Numbered from the stretch's first letter, positions 1-9,341 are shown. The stretch is 64,000 bases of DNA from Clostridia bacterium (GCA_017416855.1 JAFQAZ010000002.1:110321-174320); one strand, 5' to 3'. Translations and numbers: made by a program. The notes: generated from the sequence alone by a model not told the origin.

Positions 1-195
1 CAACACATAGTAGCCTTCGTTCATGTCATTGATAGGATACGCCAATCTGCGTTTACCCCACTCGTCTACGGATTCAATTTCACCCGCACCGGAAATCAAT
101 GATTTGAACTTTTCAACTAAAGCCTGGATTTTTTCTTCTTCTAAAGAAGCATCAATCACGAAAATGGTTTCGTACTTGTTGATTACATCAATCAT
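1..195 (-). CDS. rpsF: 30S ribosomal protein S6 (5' part, runs off left edge)
   Basis: Small-subunit ribosomal protein S6, which binds 16S rRNA together with S18. The 65 visible codons start with ATG at 195 and read MIDVINKYETIFVIDASL, with the family's N-terminal Y-E-T-x-F strand and the later W-G-K-R-R-L-A-Y-P-I block. A strong ribosome site (GGAGGTG) lies five bases upstream. The gene continues beyond base 1; in related bacteria ssb and rpsR follow it, but they are outside the window. It has its own promoter at 278-306 and a leader of roughly 75 bases containing two hairpins. Confidence 0.95.
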   Translation of the reverse strand, partial: MIDVINKYETIFVIDASLEEEKIQALVEKFKSLISGAGEIESVDEWGKRRLAYPINDMNEGYYVL

Positions 196-220
196 CTTTT
201 TCACCTCCTTCTGGACTTTG

Positions 221-269
221 GCTCTCTGCTTAAAGCAAAGAGCAAGGATTTATATCACATTATGATATA
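221..269 (-). promoter_or_regulatory. Structured rpsF leader
   Basis: Between the rpsF promoter and its start codon the transcript can form two hairpins. The first has arms 263-269/251-257 (TATATCA and its complement) and the second has a nine-pair stem 235-243/221-229 (GCUCUUUGC with GCAGAGAGC, one G-U pair). S6/S18 operons often carry an autoregulatory leader that binds the S6:S18 complex. I cannot recognise the conserved core of that motif here, so a regulatory role is only possible. Confidence 0.35.
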
Positions 270-277
270 ACATTATA

Positions 278-306
278 ATTATACCCAATGTTTTTGGATT
301 TGTCAA
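278..306 (-). promoter_or_regulatory. Promoter of rpsF
   Basis: Perfect sigma-A type promoter on the minus strand: TTGACA (306-301), 17-bp spacer, TATAAT (283-278). It is directed at rpsF, about 75 bases upstream of the start codon. Confidence 0.85.
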
Positions 307-335
307 GCATAATTTTTTACTTATTTTTCCGTTTC

Positions 336-860
336 TTATCGTAACGATAAATATTTCCCGTTTTTTACCAGGTAATCAACACCGGATACAATGGTGAGCA
401 CAGCTGCCAGCCAGATGCAAATATCAATACATAAATTCTTGCCGATTAAAAGAGCAAGAGTGAGTGCGATAAATTGCCACATCGTTTTAGCCTTGCCCCA
501 CATACTGGCCGCAATAACATTGCCTTCTGATGCGGCAGAAATGCGGATACCGGAAACAATAAATTCGCGAGCTAAAATAATAATAGTCACCCAGGCTGAA
601 ATAACGCCGCTTACATTCAGGCAAATCAAAGCGGCCGTAACAAGCAATTTATCTGCCAAAGGATCCATAATTTTACCAAAGTTAGTCACCTGGTTGTTCT
701 TACGCGCCAGATAGCCATCCAGCCAGTCGGTACAAAAAGCCAGAACAAAAATCACGGTACTGATAATATTTGCATACGGCAATCCTTCTAGCAACATAAA
801 TACCATAAATACCGGTACCAACAAAAATCTTAAAATTGTTAGCGCATTAGGTAAATTCAT
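336..860 (-). CDS. pgsA: CDP-diacylglycerol--glycerol-3-phosphate 3-phosphatidyltransferase
   Basis: Integral membrane enzyme making phosphatidylglycerophosphate from CDP-diacylglycerol and glycerol 3-phosphate, the committed step to phosphatidylglycerol. The 174 residues contain the complete CDP-alcohol phosphotransferase signature: D45, D48-G49, A52-R53, G62, D66 and D70. Several hydrophobic membrane segments surround it, and the length is typical of bacterial PgsA. Its ATG overlaps the rimO stop codon by four bases (ATGA), so it is probably translationally coupled as the last gene of the mnmG operon. The neighbouring rpsF promoter begins just downstream, with no clear terminator between. 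Confidence 0.95.
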   Translation of the reverse strand: MNLPNALTILRFLLVPVFMVFMLLEGLPYANIISTVIFVLAFCTDWLDGYLARKNNQVTNFGKIMDPLADKLLVTAALICLNVSGVISAWVTIIILAREFIVSGIRISAASEGNVIAASMWGKAKTMWQFIALTLALLIGKNLCIDICIWLAAVLTIVSGVDYLVKNGKYLSLR

Positions 861-2191
861 TCGTAATCATCCTCCAAAATAGCCTGACCAACCAGTTCAT
901 AAGCATCGGCATTTAAAATTTCAACCATTACAAACTCCCCTATTGTCAGTTCATCCTCAGCCACAAAGTAAACGGTGTTATCCACCTCGGGGGCATCCCC
1001 TGCTGTACGGCCGAAATACATCAGACTTTCTTCATCATAACCTTCTACCAGACATTCAGCTATCGTGCCGATTTTAGCATTTTGTAAAGACAGAGAAATC
1101 TCTGCCTGTGCCTCTAAAATTTTAGCGGCTCGTTCCGCTTTTACCTCCTCCGGTAGTTGATCAGGCAGCTTAGCTGCCGGAGTATCCTCTTCCTGAGAAT
1201 AAGCAAACGCGCCCAAACGATCAAACTGCATATCTTGTACAAAAGACAGCAATTCTTCAAACTGTTCTTCTGTTTCCCCGGGAAAACCGGCAATGACCGT
1301 TGTGCGAAGCACAATACCGGGCACTCTGCTTCTTAGCTTGTCAATCAGAACATTGAGCTGCTCGTGAGTCAAATGACGCCCCATTCTTTTGAGCACACTG
1401 TCATTGGCATGCTGAATAGGAATATCCATATATTTAACTATTTTATCTTCACTTGCAAAGGTATCTATCAATTCATCTGTAATGGCTTCGGGATAGAGAT
1501 ACAACACTCTGACCCAATGAATGCCCCGGATGGCACAAAGTGCCTTTAACAGCTCCGGCAATCTGCTTTCACCATATAAATCCACACCATAGCGGGATGT
1601 ATCCTGAGCAATGACCACCAGTTCACGAACACCGTCTGCCGCCAGTTCCTCTGCTTCGTGCACAATATCTTCCATCTGGCGGCTTCTGTAATGTCCACGG
1701 AGTTTGGGTATGATACAATAGGTGCAGCAGTTATCACAACCGTCGGCAATTTTTAAGTAAGCCATATAGCACGGTGTGGAAAGAACGCGGTTTTCTTCGG
1801 GCAAATCATCATTCATATGCCCGTATAACACCACTTTTTCACCGTCAAACGCCCGATTAATAACCTCTGCAATTTTGGTATAATCTCCGGTGCCCACAAC
1901 AGCATCCACTTCCGGTAATTCAGTTATAATATCATTGTGATAGCGCTCTGCCATACAGCCGCACACAACGAGCAAACGACAACGGTCCTTTTTATACTCT
2001 GCCATTTCCAGCACAGTCTGAATTGATTCTTCCTTGGCTGAATCAATAAAAGCACAGGTGTTGACAATAATCACATCTGCTTCTTGTGGGTCTGAAACAA
2101 TCTGCCAACCCTCCTGGCCTAAGATACCCAGCATGACCTCTGTATCCACCAGGTTTTTGGCACAGCCAAGAGATACGATTCCAATATTCAA
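857..2191 (-). CDS. rimO: Ribosomal protein S12 methylthiotransferase RimO
   Basis: Radical SAM enzyme that methylthiolates an aspartate of ribosomal protein S12. With the start chosen here the protein has 444 residues. It shows the N-terminal methylthiotransferase cysteines C10, C46 and C79, the radical SAM motif C152-x3-C156-x2-C159 followed by IIPKLRGHYRSR, and a C-terminal TRAM-like domain. I prefer the TTG at 2191: it gives the family N-terminus (NIGIVSLGCAKN) and is preceded by GGGTGAT at a good distance. An in-frame ATG at 2212 would add seven residues and overlap rpoZ by 11 bases. Fifth or sixth cistron of the mnmG operon; MiaB-type function is less likely because of the SLGCAKNLVD start. 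Confidence 0.93.
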   Translation of the reverse strand: MNIGIVSLGCAKNLVDTEVMLGILGQEGWQIVSDPQEADVIIVNTCAFIDSAKEESIQTVLEMAEYKKDRCRLLVVCGCMAERYHNDIITELPEVDAVVGTGDYTKIAEVINRAFDGEKVVLYGHMNDDLPEENRVLSTPCYMAYLKIADGCDNCCTYCIIPKLRGHYRSRQMEDIVHEAEELAADGVRELVVIAQDTSRYGVDLYGESRLPELLKALCAIRGIHWVRVLYLYPEAITDELIDTFASEDKIVKYMDIPIQHANDSVLKRMGRHLTHEQLNVLIDKLRSRVPGIVLRTTVIAGFPGETEEQFEELLSFVQDMQFDRLGAFAYSQEEDTPAAKLPDQLPEEVKAERAAKILEAQAEISLSLQNAKIGTIAECLVEGYDEESLMYFGRTAGDAPEVDNTVYFVAEDELTIGEFVMVEILNADAYELVGQAILEDDYE

Positions 2192-2201
2192 AGAAATCAC
2201 C

Positions 2202-2522
2202 CTATTCTGCATCTGCTTCAGCGGCTTCAGCTTCCTCTGCTTCAGTTTCTAAAGCATGTTCTGCTGCTTCTAAAGCATCAACCTTTGCCTGATATTCAGC
2301 TTCACGTTCCAGCTCCTGTTCGCGGGTTTCATTCACAACCAGAATATCACCTGCTGCAATTTCTTCAACTGCGCGGGTGATGCTTCTTGCACCGTCAATG
2401 CTCTCTTCGCCTTCTTTTGAAGAATCTAAAATGGTGCGGGCACGCTTAGAAGCCGCAATCACCAGAGAATAACGGTTACCTGCTTTCTTCATCAAGTCCA
2501 TAATTGAGGGATATAACATCAT
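2202..2522 (-). CDS. rpoZ: DNA-directed RNA polymerase omega subunit
   Basis: Omega subunit, which assists folding and assembly of the beta' subunit in RNA polymerase. The N-terminal 60 residues carry the family pattern (YPSIMDLMKKAGNRYSLVIAASKRAR, later ITRAVEEIAAGDI). The 106-residue protein is longer than the usual 65-90 because of an acidic tail rich in Glu and Ala from about residue 70. Its ATG overlaps the gmk stop by four bases. The position after gmk in a yicC-remA-gmk-rpoZ order matches Bacillus and Clostridia. Confidence 0.93.
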   Translation of the reverse strand: MMLYPSIMDLMKKAGNRYSLVIAASKRARTILDSSKEGEESIDGARSITRAVEEIAAGDILVVNETREQELEREAEYQAKVDALEAAEHALETEAEEAEAAEADAE

Positions 2523-3148
2523 TGTAAATCAATCCTTTCTTTTGCTTTTAATGCTTCCTGAATCACATCGGCGTTGCGCTCTGTCCTCTGTTTTTCAGCA
2601 TCAATAATGCTGATTAAGCGGTCAACCGCACCGTCAACTTCATCATTTAATAATATGTAATTATATTTTTCCATATTCGAATATTCCCAAAGGGCAGTTT
2701 TCAGCCGCTCTTTGATGACCTCCGGTGCTTCTGTGCCCCGGCCGGACAAGCGCCGCTCCAGTTCCTCTACAGAAGGCGCCATCACAAACACAAACACCGC
2801 TTCGGGGAACTTACTCCGCACCTGCATTGCACCCTGCACTTCAATTTCAAGAATCACATCATGGCCGGCCGCAAGCTGTTCCTCTACTTTATCCCGGGGA
2901 GTTCCGTAATAATTCTGACAGAAGCAGGCCCATTCAATAAAGCCTTTTTCTTCTATCATTGACTTAAACTTTTCTTCTGATAAAAAATAATAATTAACGC
3001 CATCTGTTTCACCGGGACGTGGTTTTCTCGTCGTTGCAGAAACTGAAAGATGAATATCCGGCCGTTTCTGAAGCAATGCCTGACAAACGGTTCCTTTCCC
3101 TGTACCGGAAGGACCGGAAACAACAATCAAAAGGCCTCGTTTATTCAT
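2519..3148 (-). CDS. gmk: Guanylate kinase
   Basis: Cytosolic enzyme phosphorylating GMP to GDP with ATP. The 209-residue protein starts [20 protein letters not shown], with the P-loop at about residues 12-20, followed by the GMP-binding region ([10 protein letters not shown], later Y-x-x-Y-G-T-P) and a lid segment. I chose the ATG at 3148, which overlaps the remA stop, rather than the upstream in-frame ATG at 3169. Only the downstream start has a purine-rich ribosome site (GAGGAGG, nine bases away), and that site is encoded inside the Glu-rich C-terminus of remA. Confidence 0.94.
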   Translation of the reverse strand: MNKRGLLIVVSGPSGTGKGTVCQALLQKRPDIHLSVSATTRKPRPGETDGVNYYFLSEEKFKSMIEEKGFIEWACFCQNYYGTPRDKVEEQLAAGHDVILEIEVQGAMQVRSKFPEAVFVFVMAPSVEELERRLSGRGTEAPEVIKERLKTALWEYSNMEKYNYILLNDEVDGAVDRLISIIDAEKQRTERNADVIQEALKAKERIDLQ

Positions 3149-3419
3149 CCTCCTCTTCCTCCTCTTCATACACCATTACCTCACCATTTTCATTCAAACG
3201 GTTGGCCACGGTGGTGGGCTGTACTGCAGATAAAACGATGTGATCACTATCCATAATAATCACAGCACGGGTACGTCTTCCATAGGTTGCATCAATAAGC
3301 ATACTTCTGTCCCGCGCTTCCTGAATCATACGTTTAATCGGCGCCGATTCAGGGGATACAACTGCTACCAAACGCTCAGATGACACAATATTGCCAAAAC
3401 CAATGTTAATCAGTTTCAT
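3141..3419 (-). CDS. remA: RemA-like regulator (DUF370)
   Basis: Small DUF370 protein related to Bacillus subtilis RemA, a DNA-binding activator of biofilm matrix genes. The 92 residues begin [21 protein letters not shown] and contain the conserved [31 protein letters not shown] block, with the arginines used for DNA contact in RemA. An acidic tail of consecutive Glu residues follows; its codons supply the ribosome site of gmk. The order yicC-remA-gmk-rpoZ matches B. subtilis. A second DUF370 gene (remB) lies in the dnaA cluster of this window. The biological target here is unknown. Confidence 0.9.
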   Translation of the reverse strand: MKLINIGFGNIVSSERLVAVVSPESAPIKRMIQEARDRSMLIDATYGRRTRAVIIMDSDHIVLSAVQPTTVANRLNENGEVMVYEEEEEEDE

Positions 3420-3434
3420 TTCAAAATCCTTCCT

Positions 3435-4319
3435 TTATTCAATATTTTGAATCTGTTCTCTTAATTTTTCGATTTCAGCTTTCATATTCACAACACACTT
3501 GGCAATGTTCAGGTCATTTGCCTTAGAGCCTATGGTGTTAACCTCGCGGTTCATTTCCTGCACCAGGAAATCCAGCTTACGGCCAATGCCTTCAGCTTCG
3601 CCCAGAATATTTTCAAGCTCTTCAAAATGGCTCTTTAAACGAACAATTTCTTCATTAACACATAGCTTATCAGCCATTAATGCCACTTCGGTCATAAATC
3701 TGGGTTCATCTACCGGTGTATCGGCCAGGAATTCTTTCATCCGTTCGCGAAGACGAGCTGCATATTCCTCTGAAAGCTTCGGTGCCATTTCTTCTACCTT
3801 GGCAAGCTCAGCAAGAACATTTTGTGCTTTTTCGCGCAGGTCAGCCGCCATACGGGCACCTTCACGCTCACGCATTGCCTCAAAATCATCCACCGCCTTT
3901 TCCAGAGCTTCTGCAATCACGGCCCAAATAGCATCCTGATCCTGCTCTTCCTGGCGTGTGATGAAAATATCGCTGAACCGTGTTAAATCAGACAAACCAA
4001 TTTTGCTGTCTAAATTGCACTCAGTCTGAATTTCTGACAGCACCTCATAATAGTTCTTTAAAAGGCCTTTATCTAAAGAAACCGCCTTATTCTGGCAAAC
4101 ATAGCTTTCAAAATAAACTGATACATCAATTTTTCCACGATGCACCCGTTTACCTACATAATCTTTGATTTTATCTTCCAGATAACCGTACATTCTGGAG
4201 ATTTTAACATTGATATCGCAATAGCGATGATTCACACTTCGTAAATCAATAACAATTTTCTTTTCTGCATCTACACTTTCATACCGGCCATATCCGGTCA
4301 TACTTTTAATTGTACTCAT
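3435..4319 (-). CDS. YicC/YloC family endoribonuclease
   Basis: Member of the YicC/YloC family, recently assigned endoribonuclease activity and involved in RNA turnover. The 294-residue protein has the diagnostic start (STIKSMTGYGR), the central VNHRYCDINVKI segment and the C-terminal GRKLDFLVQEMNREVNTIGSKANDL region that carries conserved acidic and basic residues. Length matches the family. It begins 20 bases after mnmG without a promoter, so it is probably co-transcribed. It is the usual partner of remA-gmk-rpoZ. Confidence 0.92.
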   Translation of the reverse strand: MSTIKSMTGYGRYESVDAEKKIVIDLRSVNHRYCDINVKISRMYGYLEDKIKDYVGKRVHRGKIDVSVYFESYVCQNKAVSLDKGLLKNYYEVLSEIQTECNLDSKIGLSDLTRFSDIFITRQEEQDQDAIWAVIAEALEKAVDDFEAMREREGARMAADLREKAQNVLAELAKVEEMAPKLSEEYAARLRERMKEFLADTPVDEPRFMTEVALMADKLCVNEEIVRLKSHFEELENILGEAEGIGRKLDFLVQEMNREVNTIGSKANDLNIAKCVVNMKAEIEKLREQIQNIE

Positions 4320-4339
4320 CTTTTAAACCTCTTTATTCT

Positions 4340-6256
4340 CTAAGACTCTTTTGTGCCTTTTTGTTGCTCTAAATAAATCATCAGCACCGAAACATCCGCC
4401 GGGCTCACGCCGGAAATGCGGCTGGCCTGTCCCAAGGAACGGGGACGGATTTTGCTGAGCTTTTGTCTTGCCTCTATGCGCAATCCATCAATGGACATAT
4501 AATCAATATCTTCCGAAAGGAGTTTATCCTCCATTTTGCGGAAGGCCGAAACCTGTCTGAGCTGTCGGTTAATATAGCCCTCATACTTAACCTGAATTTC
4601 CACCTGTTCTGCTTCTGCCTTGGAAAGAGACGGTCTGCCGCTATCCAGCTCTGCCAGCATTTCATAGGTAAACTCAGGACGTCTTAACAACTCACATAAC
4701 CGGATGCCTGTAGAAATATCAGCTGAATTGTGCTGTTTTAAAAATTCACGGACTTCTTTAGAAGGCGGAATCACCACCCCAGAAAGACGCTCAATTTCTT
4801 TTTCTATATTTTCTTTTTTCTGTAAAAACTGTTCATATCGTTCTTGGCTGATTAGGCCAATCCGATACCCTGTCGGTGTCAGGCGTAAATCAGCATTATC
4901 CTGCCTTAGCAACAATCTGTATTCTGAACGGGAGGTCATCATGCGGTATGGCTCCGGTGTACCTTTGGTCACCAGATCATCAATCAATGTACCAATATAG
5001 CTTTCCGAGCGGTCTAACACAAGAGGTTCTTTTCCCTGTACAGAGCGTGCTGCATTAATACCGGCAATGAGACCCTGTGCCGCCGCTTCTTCGTATCCTG
5101 AACTGCCGTTAAACTGTCCGGCACCATAAAGACCGCTGATTTTCTTAAACTCCAGCGTAGGTAACAGTTCCGTAGGGTCAACACAATCATATTCAATGGC
5201 ATAGGCCGTTCGCATCATTTTCACATTTTCCAGACCGCTGATGGTGCGGATCATGGCAATCTGCACATCCTCAGGCAAACTGCTGGAAAGCCCCTGCACA
5301 TACATTTCTTCCGTTTGTGCGCCCATAGGCTCGATAAAAATCTGATGCCGATTTTTATCAGCAAAGCGAACCACTTTATCTTCAATAGACGGACAGTAAC
5401 GAGGACCAATGCCCTCAATTTTTCCACCAAACAAAGGGGAACGGTGAAGATTGTCGCGAATCACCTGATGAGTATTTTCATTTGTATATGTAAGATAACA
5501 GCTGACCGTGTTTTCACCGGGATCTTCTGTTTCAAAGGAAAAAGGTGTAATGATATCATCGCCTTTTTGCTCTTCCATTTTCGAAAAATCAACACTGCTC
5601 CGACTGACTCTGGCAGGCGTTCCTGTTTTAAAGCGTCGTAGCATAATGCCCTGCTCCTGCAGACTGTCAGACAAGCGATTAGCAGGAAAGAGACCATCTG
5701 GACCACCGCTGTAAGAAACATCACCAATAATGATTTTGCCCTTCAAAAAGGTACCGGTTGCCAAAATAACCTTTTCTGCTCTGAAATAAGCACCGGTGTG
5801 AGTCACTACTCCGCAAACCTTGCCTTCTTCGCAATGGATGGCAATAATTTCAGCCTGTTTAACATCTAAGTTTTCCGTTTGTTCCAAACGGTGTTTCATT
5901 TCAATCTGATAGGCTCTGCGATCAGACTGCACTCTTAAAGAGTAAACAGCCGGACCTTTCCCTTTATTCAGAATACGGGACTGTAAAAAGGTTTTATCCG
6001 CCACCTTGCCCATTTCACCACCCAAGGCATCAATTTCGCGGACAAGATGACCTTTAGCCGTTCCGCCAATTGACGGATTACAGGGCATATTTGCCACAGA
6101 ATCCAGATTGATGGCAAATATGACGGTTGCTATACCAAGACGGGCGCTGGCTAAGGCTGCTTCGCAACCTGCATGACCACCGCCTATCACTACTGTTCCA
6201 TAATCGCCGGCATAATATGAAGCACATTCCGGCAAGTGAATGTTATGTTCTTCCAT
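4340..6256 (-). CDS. mnmG: tRNA uridine 5-carboxymethylaminomethyl modification enzyme MnmG (GidA)
   Basis: FAD- and folate-dependent enzyme that, with MnmE, installs carboxymethylaminomethyl groups on wobble U34 of tRNAs. The dinucleotide-binding motif [20 protein letters not shown] lies near residues 22-41. Later conserved blocks include [30 protein letters not shown] and the C-terminal [10 protein letters not shown] helix. I start at the ATG at 6256 (638 aa) because AGAAGGG is nine bases upstream; the ATG at 6262 is too close to it. Usually mnmG sits with mnmE and rsmG near the origin. Here it heads the yicC-remA-gmk-rpoZ-rimO-pgsA operon from the promoter at 6302-6330, and neither partner is visible. 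Confidence 0.96.
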   Translation of the reverse strand: MEEHNIHLPECASYYAGDYGTVVIGGGHAGCEAALASARLGIATVIFAINLDSVANMPCNPSIGGTAKGHLVREIDALGGEMGKVADKTFLQSRILNKGKGPAVYSLRVQSDRRAYQIEMKHRLEQTENLDVKQAEIIAIHCEEGKVCGVVTHTGAYFRAEKVILATGTFLKGKIIIGDVSYSGGPDGLFPANRLSDSLQEQGIMLRRFKTGTPARVSRSSVDFSKMEEQKGDDIITPFSFETEDPGENTVSCYLTYTNENTHQVIRDNLHRSPLFGGKIEGIGPRYCPSIEDKVVRFADKNRHQIFIEPMGAQTEEMYVQGLSSSLPEDVQIAMIRTISGLENVKMMRTAYAIEYDCVDPTELLPTLEFKKISGLYGAGQFNGSSGYEEAAAQGLIAGINAARSVQGKEPLVLDRSESYIGTLIDDLVTKGTPEPYRMMTSRSEYRLLLRQDNADLRLTPTGYRIGLISQERYEQFLQKKENIEKEIERLSGVVIPPSKEVREFLKQHNSADISTGIRLCELLRRPEFTYEMLAELDSGRPSLSKAEAEQVEIQVKYEGYINRQLRQVSAFRKMEDKLLSEDIDYMSIDGLRIEARQKLSKIRPRSLGQASRISGVSPADVSVLMIYLEQQKGTKES

Positions 6257-6301
6257 GATCATTAACCCTTCTGTTTCATATACCTATAGACATACTCTTG
6301 T

Positions 6302-6330
6302 ATTATACCATTTTTTCTCTGTTAGTGCAA
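6302..6330 (-). promoter_or_regulatory. Promoter of the mnmG-pgsA operon
   Basis: TTGCAC (6330-6325), 17-bp spacer, TATAAT (6307-6302) on the minus strand. It is the only convincing promoter for the seven-gene array that ends at pgsA. It lies back to back with the secD promoter. Confidence 0.8.
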
Positions 6331-6420
6331 TCTTTTTTTTGTTTTTTTCTACCTTTTTATAATATTTAACATAATAAGCAAGAAAAATCATTACAATTTA
6401 GTTAAAATTAAAGATTTTAG

Positions 6421-6449
6421 TTGACTATTTGGAAAATAATATATATAAT
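6421..6449 (+). promoter_or_regulatory. Promoter of secD-secF
   Basis: TTGACT (6421-6426), 17-bp spacer, TATAAT (6444-6449), preceded by an A/T-rich stretch that could act as an UP element. Confidence 0.82.
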
Positions 6450-6484
6450 AACCTTATGTGACTTTACGAAGGAGGAAATTTAAA

Positions 6485-7786
6485 ATGGGCAAAAGTATCA
6501 CCAAGCTTGTAGTTGCTGTTATTGCCATTGTGCTGTGCGTTTACATCGCTCTTTTTGGCTTTAATCTTCAAATTTCAAGCTTGCATATCAGTTATCCTTC
6601 CGCTCTGGATGCAGATAACGGTATCAGACAAGGTTTGGACTTGGTAGGCGGTTCTGTTATCACCTATGAAGCTCAGGCCGAAACTGCAACAGATGAAGAA
6701 ATGGAATCTGTTAAAAACGTATTGAGAAAGCGTCTTGACGCTTTAGGTTACAGTGAAGCAACTGTTTCCCGTCAGGGTGACAAAAAGGTTCGCGTTGAAA
6801 TCCCGGCTATTCAGGATCCTGAAGAAGCAGTACAGACTCTGGGACAGACCGCGAAGTTATACTTTAAAGACAGTGCGGAAAACGTTGTTTTAGAAAGCAC
6901 CGATGTTGAAGGTGCAAGCGCACGTTTTGGTCCTATCAACGAAACCGGCGGCAGCGTACATTATGTTGAACTGAGATTAAACGACAGCGGCGTTGATAAG
7001 TTTGCCGCAGCAACTGCAGCTGCTGCAGCAAAAGCAGAAGGTGAAAATTACATTGCCATTATGCTGGATGAAAACGTTATCAGCCAACCTCGCGTACAGG
7101 AAGCAATCAATTCTAAAACCTGTGTGATTTCCGGCGGTTTTGCAGATTCTTCCGAAACCAACGAACTGGCAACCTTAATCAATTCCGGTAATCTGCCCTT
7201 CTCTATCAAAGACGTTGAGTTGAGAAGCGTTGGTCCTACTTTGGGTGAAAAGGCTCTGGAAACAAGCCTGATGGCAGCTGCTATCGGTATCTTATTAATC
7301 TTAATATTTATGCTTGTTTGCTACCGTCTGCCCGGTCTGGTAGCTGACATTTCATTACTGGCTTACATTGCCATTGTGGCTTACATTATGGCACAGTTCA
7401 GAATCAACTTAAGCCTGCCCGGTATTGCCGGTATCATCTTATCAGTTGGTATGGCTGTTGACGCAAACGTTGTTATCTTTGCCAGAATGAAGGAAGAGTT
7501 GAGCTTAGGCAAAACCATTCGTACCTCTGTTGAATCCGGTTTCGACCGTGCATTCATTGCCATTTTAGATGCCAACATCACCACATTGATTGCGGCTGTT
7601 GTTCTGTACTACTTTGGTACCGGTCCGATTCAGGGCTTTGCCATTACATTAGGTATTGGTACAATCGTCAGCATGTTCTCGGCAATTGTTATTACCAAGT
7701 TCTTACTGAAGCAGATTGTTAACCTGAAAATCACCAACCCTGCACTCTATGGCGTAGCAAGAAAAGGAGGAGAAGACCGTGTTTAA
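6485..7786 (+). CDS. secD: Protein translocase subunit SecD
   Basis: Membrane subunit of the SecDF complex, which uses proton motive force to help SecYEG complete protein export. The 433-residue protein has an N-terminal membrane segment (residues 5-25), the family signature RQGLDLVGGSVITYEA, a large extracytoplasmic P1 domain, and a C-terminal block of membrane helices with GPTLGEKAL and VGMAVDANVVIFARMKEE. The ATG at 6485 follows GGAGGAAATTTAAA; a GTG at 6458 in frame is upstream of that site and is not used. It overlaps secF by eight bases. SecD and SecF are separate genes here, unlike the fused form of Bacillus. Confidence 0.95.
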   Translation: MGKSITKLVVAVIAIVLCVYIALFGFNLQISSLHISYPSALDADNGIRQGLDLVGGSVITYEAQAETATDEEMESVKNVLRKRLDALGYSEATVSRQGDKKVRVEIPAIQDPEEAVQTLGQTAKLYFKDSAENVVLESTDVEGASARFGPINETGGSVHYVELRLNDSGVDKFAAATAAAAAKAEGENYIAIMLDENVISQPRVQEAINSKTCVISGGFADSSETNELATLINSGNLPFSIKDVELRSVGPTLGEKALETSLMAAAIGILLILIFMLVCYRLPGLVADISLLAYIAIVAYIMAQFRINLSLPGIAGIILSVGMAVDANVVIFARMKEELSLGKTIRTSVESGFDRAFIAILDANITTLIAAVVLYYFGTGPIQGFAITLGIGTIVSMFSAIVITKFLLKQIVNLKITNPALYGVARKGGEDRV

Positions 7787-8675
7787 AATCGTTGAAAAGT
7801 TTAAGTTTTTTGTAATTGCTCCTCTCGTAATTGTTTTAATCGGCGCTATTATGTTCGGTGTTTGCGGCGGTTTTGCACAGGATGTTGACTTTGCCGGCGG
7901 TATGACCATGTATGTTGAAATGGGCAAAGATATCAATCTGGACGAGCTGAACAAACTGGTTATTGAAGCAACTCCGGACGGCGTTAATCCCACTTCTCAG
8001 AAATCTGACGGTACACAGGTTGTTATTAAAACAACCCCCATCAGCACAGAAGAACGTGAAGCTCTGCAGAATGCCATCCTCGAAAAATACGAATTAGAAG
8101 ATAGCGCTATTCTGCAGGTAGATAATGTTGATGCAACTGTTGGTAATGAGTTAAAAGCACAGGCATTAAAAGCAACTTTAATTGCTGCCGTATTAATGCT
8201 CATTTACATTACCATCCGTTTCGAAATGAGAACCGGTTTGGCTGCTGTAATCTGCTTACTGCACGATATTCTGATTATGCTGTCTGTGTATGTTATTTTC
8301 CGCATTCCTGTTAACAGTAACTTTATCGCAGCCATCTTAACCATTGTGGGTTATTCAATCAACAATACAATCATCGTATTTGACCGTGTTCGCGAAAACT
8401 ATTCGAAAAACAAACGGGCACCTTTTGCTGATACTGTGAATATGAGCATTAAGCAAACTGTAACCCGTTCTATCAACACAACTATCACCACATTATTACC
8501 GGTTGTTATGCTGTTTATCTTCGGCGTAACCTCCATCCGCCAGTTCACCATCCCTCTGATGGTTGGCCTTTTAGCCGGTACCTATTCTTCTGTATTTATT
8601 GCCGGCCCCATTTGGGTATTCTTAAAGCAGGCTCAGGCTAACAGAAAGAAAAAAAGAATTCACAAAGGAAAATAA
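7779..8675 (+). CDS. secF: Protein translocase subunit SecF
   Basis: Partner of SecD in the translocase complex. The 298-residue protein has an N-terminal membrane helix (FKFFVIAPLVIVLIGAIMFGV), the DVDFAGGMTMYVE signature, a small extracytoplasmic domain and five further helices including VGYSINNTIIVFDRVREN. Start is GTG at 7779, eight bases after AAGGAGG, overlapping the secD reading frame and so probably coupled to it. A strong terminator follows at 8696. Confidence 0.95.
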   Translation: MFKIVEKFKFFVIAPLVIVLIGAIMFGVCGGFAQDVDFAGGMTMYVEMGKDINLDELNKLVIEATPDGVNPTSQKSDGTQVVIKTTPISTEEREALQNAILEKYELEDSAILQVDNVDATVGNELKAQALKATLIAAVLMLIYITIRFEMRTGLAAVICLLHDILIMLSVYVIFRIPVNSNFIAAILTIVGYSINNTIIVFDRVRENYSKNKRAPFADTVNMSIKQTVTRSINTTITTLLPVVMLFIFGVTSIRQFTIPLMVGLLAGTYSSVFIAGPIWVFLKQAQANRKKKRIHKGK

Positions 8676-8695
8676 CTAAAACTAAATTAAAGATA

Positions 8696-8727
8696 CCGCG
8701 ATAAAGCCGTTTTATCGCGGTTCTTTT
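8696..8727 (+). terminator. Terminator after secF
   Basis: Ten-pair stem CCGCGATAAA / TTTATCGCGG with a five-base loop, followed by TTCTTTTATT. Confidence 0.85.
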
Positions 8728-8766
8728 ATTCACATCATGCGCTCGTACAAGAAAGGAGCTTTAACT

Positions 8767-9300
8767 ATGTCTAATATCTGGCATGATATTTCCCCGAAGC
8801 GAATTAATGCTGAGGATTTTATCTGTGTAATCGAAATTTCCAAAGGTTCCAAGAAAAAATATGAGTTGGATAAAGAAACCGGTTATTTAATACTTGACCG
8901 TATTCTCTATACCTCCACTCACTATCCGGCAAACTACGGCTTTATCCCCCGTACATACGGTGATGATAACGACCCATTAGATGTACTGCTGGTATGTTCT
9001 GAACAGGTAGAACCTATGACCTTGGTCCGTGCCTACCCCATTGGTGTTATTTCAATGATTGATAACGGCCGTAACGATGAAAAAATCATCGCCATTCCCT
9101 TTAACGATCCTAACTATAATATGTATAAGGATATTAATGAACTACCCGGCCATGTTTTTGATGAAATGAGGCACTTTTTCTCCGTATATAAAAACCTGGA
9201 GAATAAAGAAACCGCTGTCAACGAAGTCAGCGGTCGCGAAGATTCCATCAAAATTATTAATAACGCTATTGATAACTATATTGAAAATTTCTGTAAATGA
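8767..9300 (+). CDS. ppa: Inorganic pyrophosphatase (family I)
   Basis: Soluble metal-dependent pyrophosphatase that hydrolyses PPi released by biosynthetic reactions. The 177-residue protein contains the family I signature DNDPLD (residues 67-72), the substrate-binding KKKYELD segment and the later metal and phosphate residues around DEKIIAIPFNDPNY. ATG at 8767 follows AAAGGAG at nine bases; an in-frame upstream ATG at 8737 lacks a ribosome site. It lies only 40 bases past the secF terminator and I see no good promoter of its own, so it may depend on readthrough or on a promoter I do not recognise. Confidence 0.93.
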   Translation: MSNIWHDISPKRINAEDFICVIEISKGSKKKYELDKETGYLILDRILYTSTHYPANYGFIPRTYGDDNDPLDVLLVCSEQVEPMTLVRAYPIGVISMIDNGRNDEKIIAIPFNDPNYNMYKDINELPGHVFDEMRHFFSVYKNLENKETAVNEVSGREDSIKIINNAIDNYIENFCK

Positions 9301-9312
9301 GTCAAAAACTCC

Positions 9313-9341
9313 TTTACATTCCGGTGAATTTGTAGTATCAT
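9313..9341 (+). promoter_or_regulatory. Possible promoter of the Cys-rich protein gene
   Basis: TTTACA (9313-9318), 17-bp spacer, TATCAT (9336-9341), in the gap after ppa. The match to consensus is moderate. Confidence 0.45.

Noticed and set aside
3499..3939. 146-codon plus-strand open frame rich in Ser and Arg
   Set aside because: Antisense to the YicC family gene; Ser/Arg richness reflects the reverse complement of Glu/Ala/Leu codons.
8675..8767. Separate promoter for ppa
   Set aside because: The gap after the secF terminator is too short and has no acceptable -35/-10 pair, so no feature was called.
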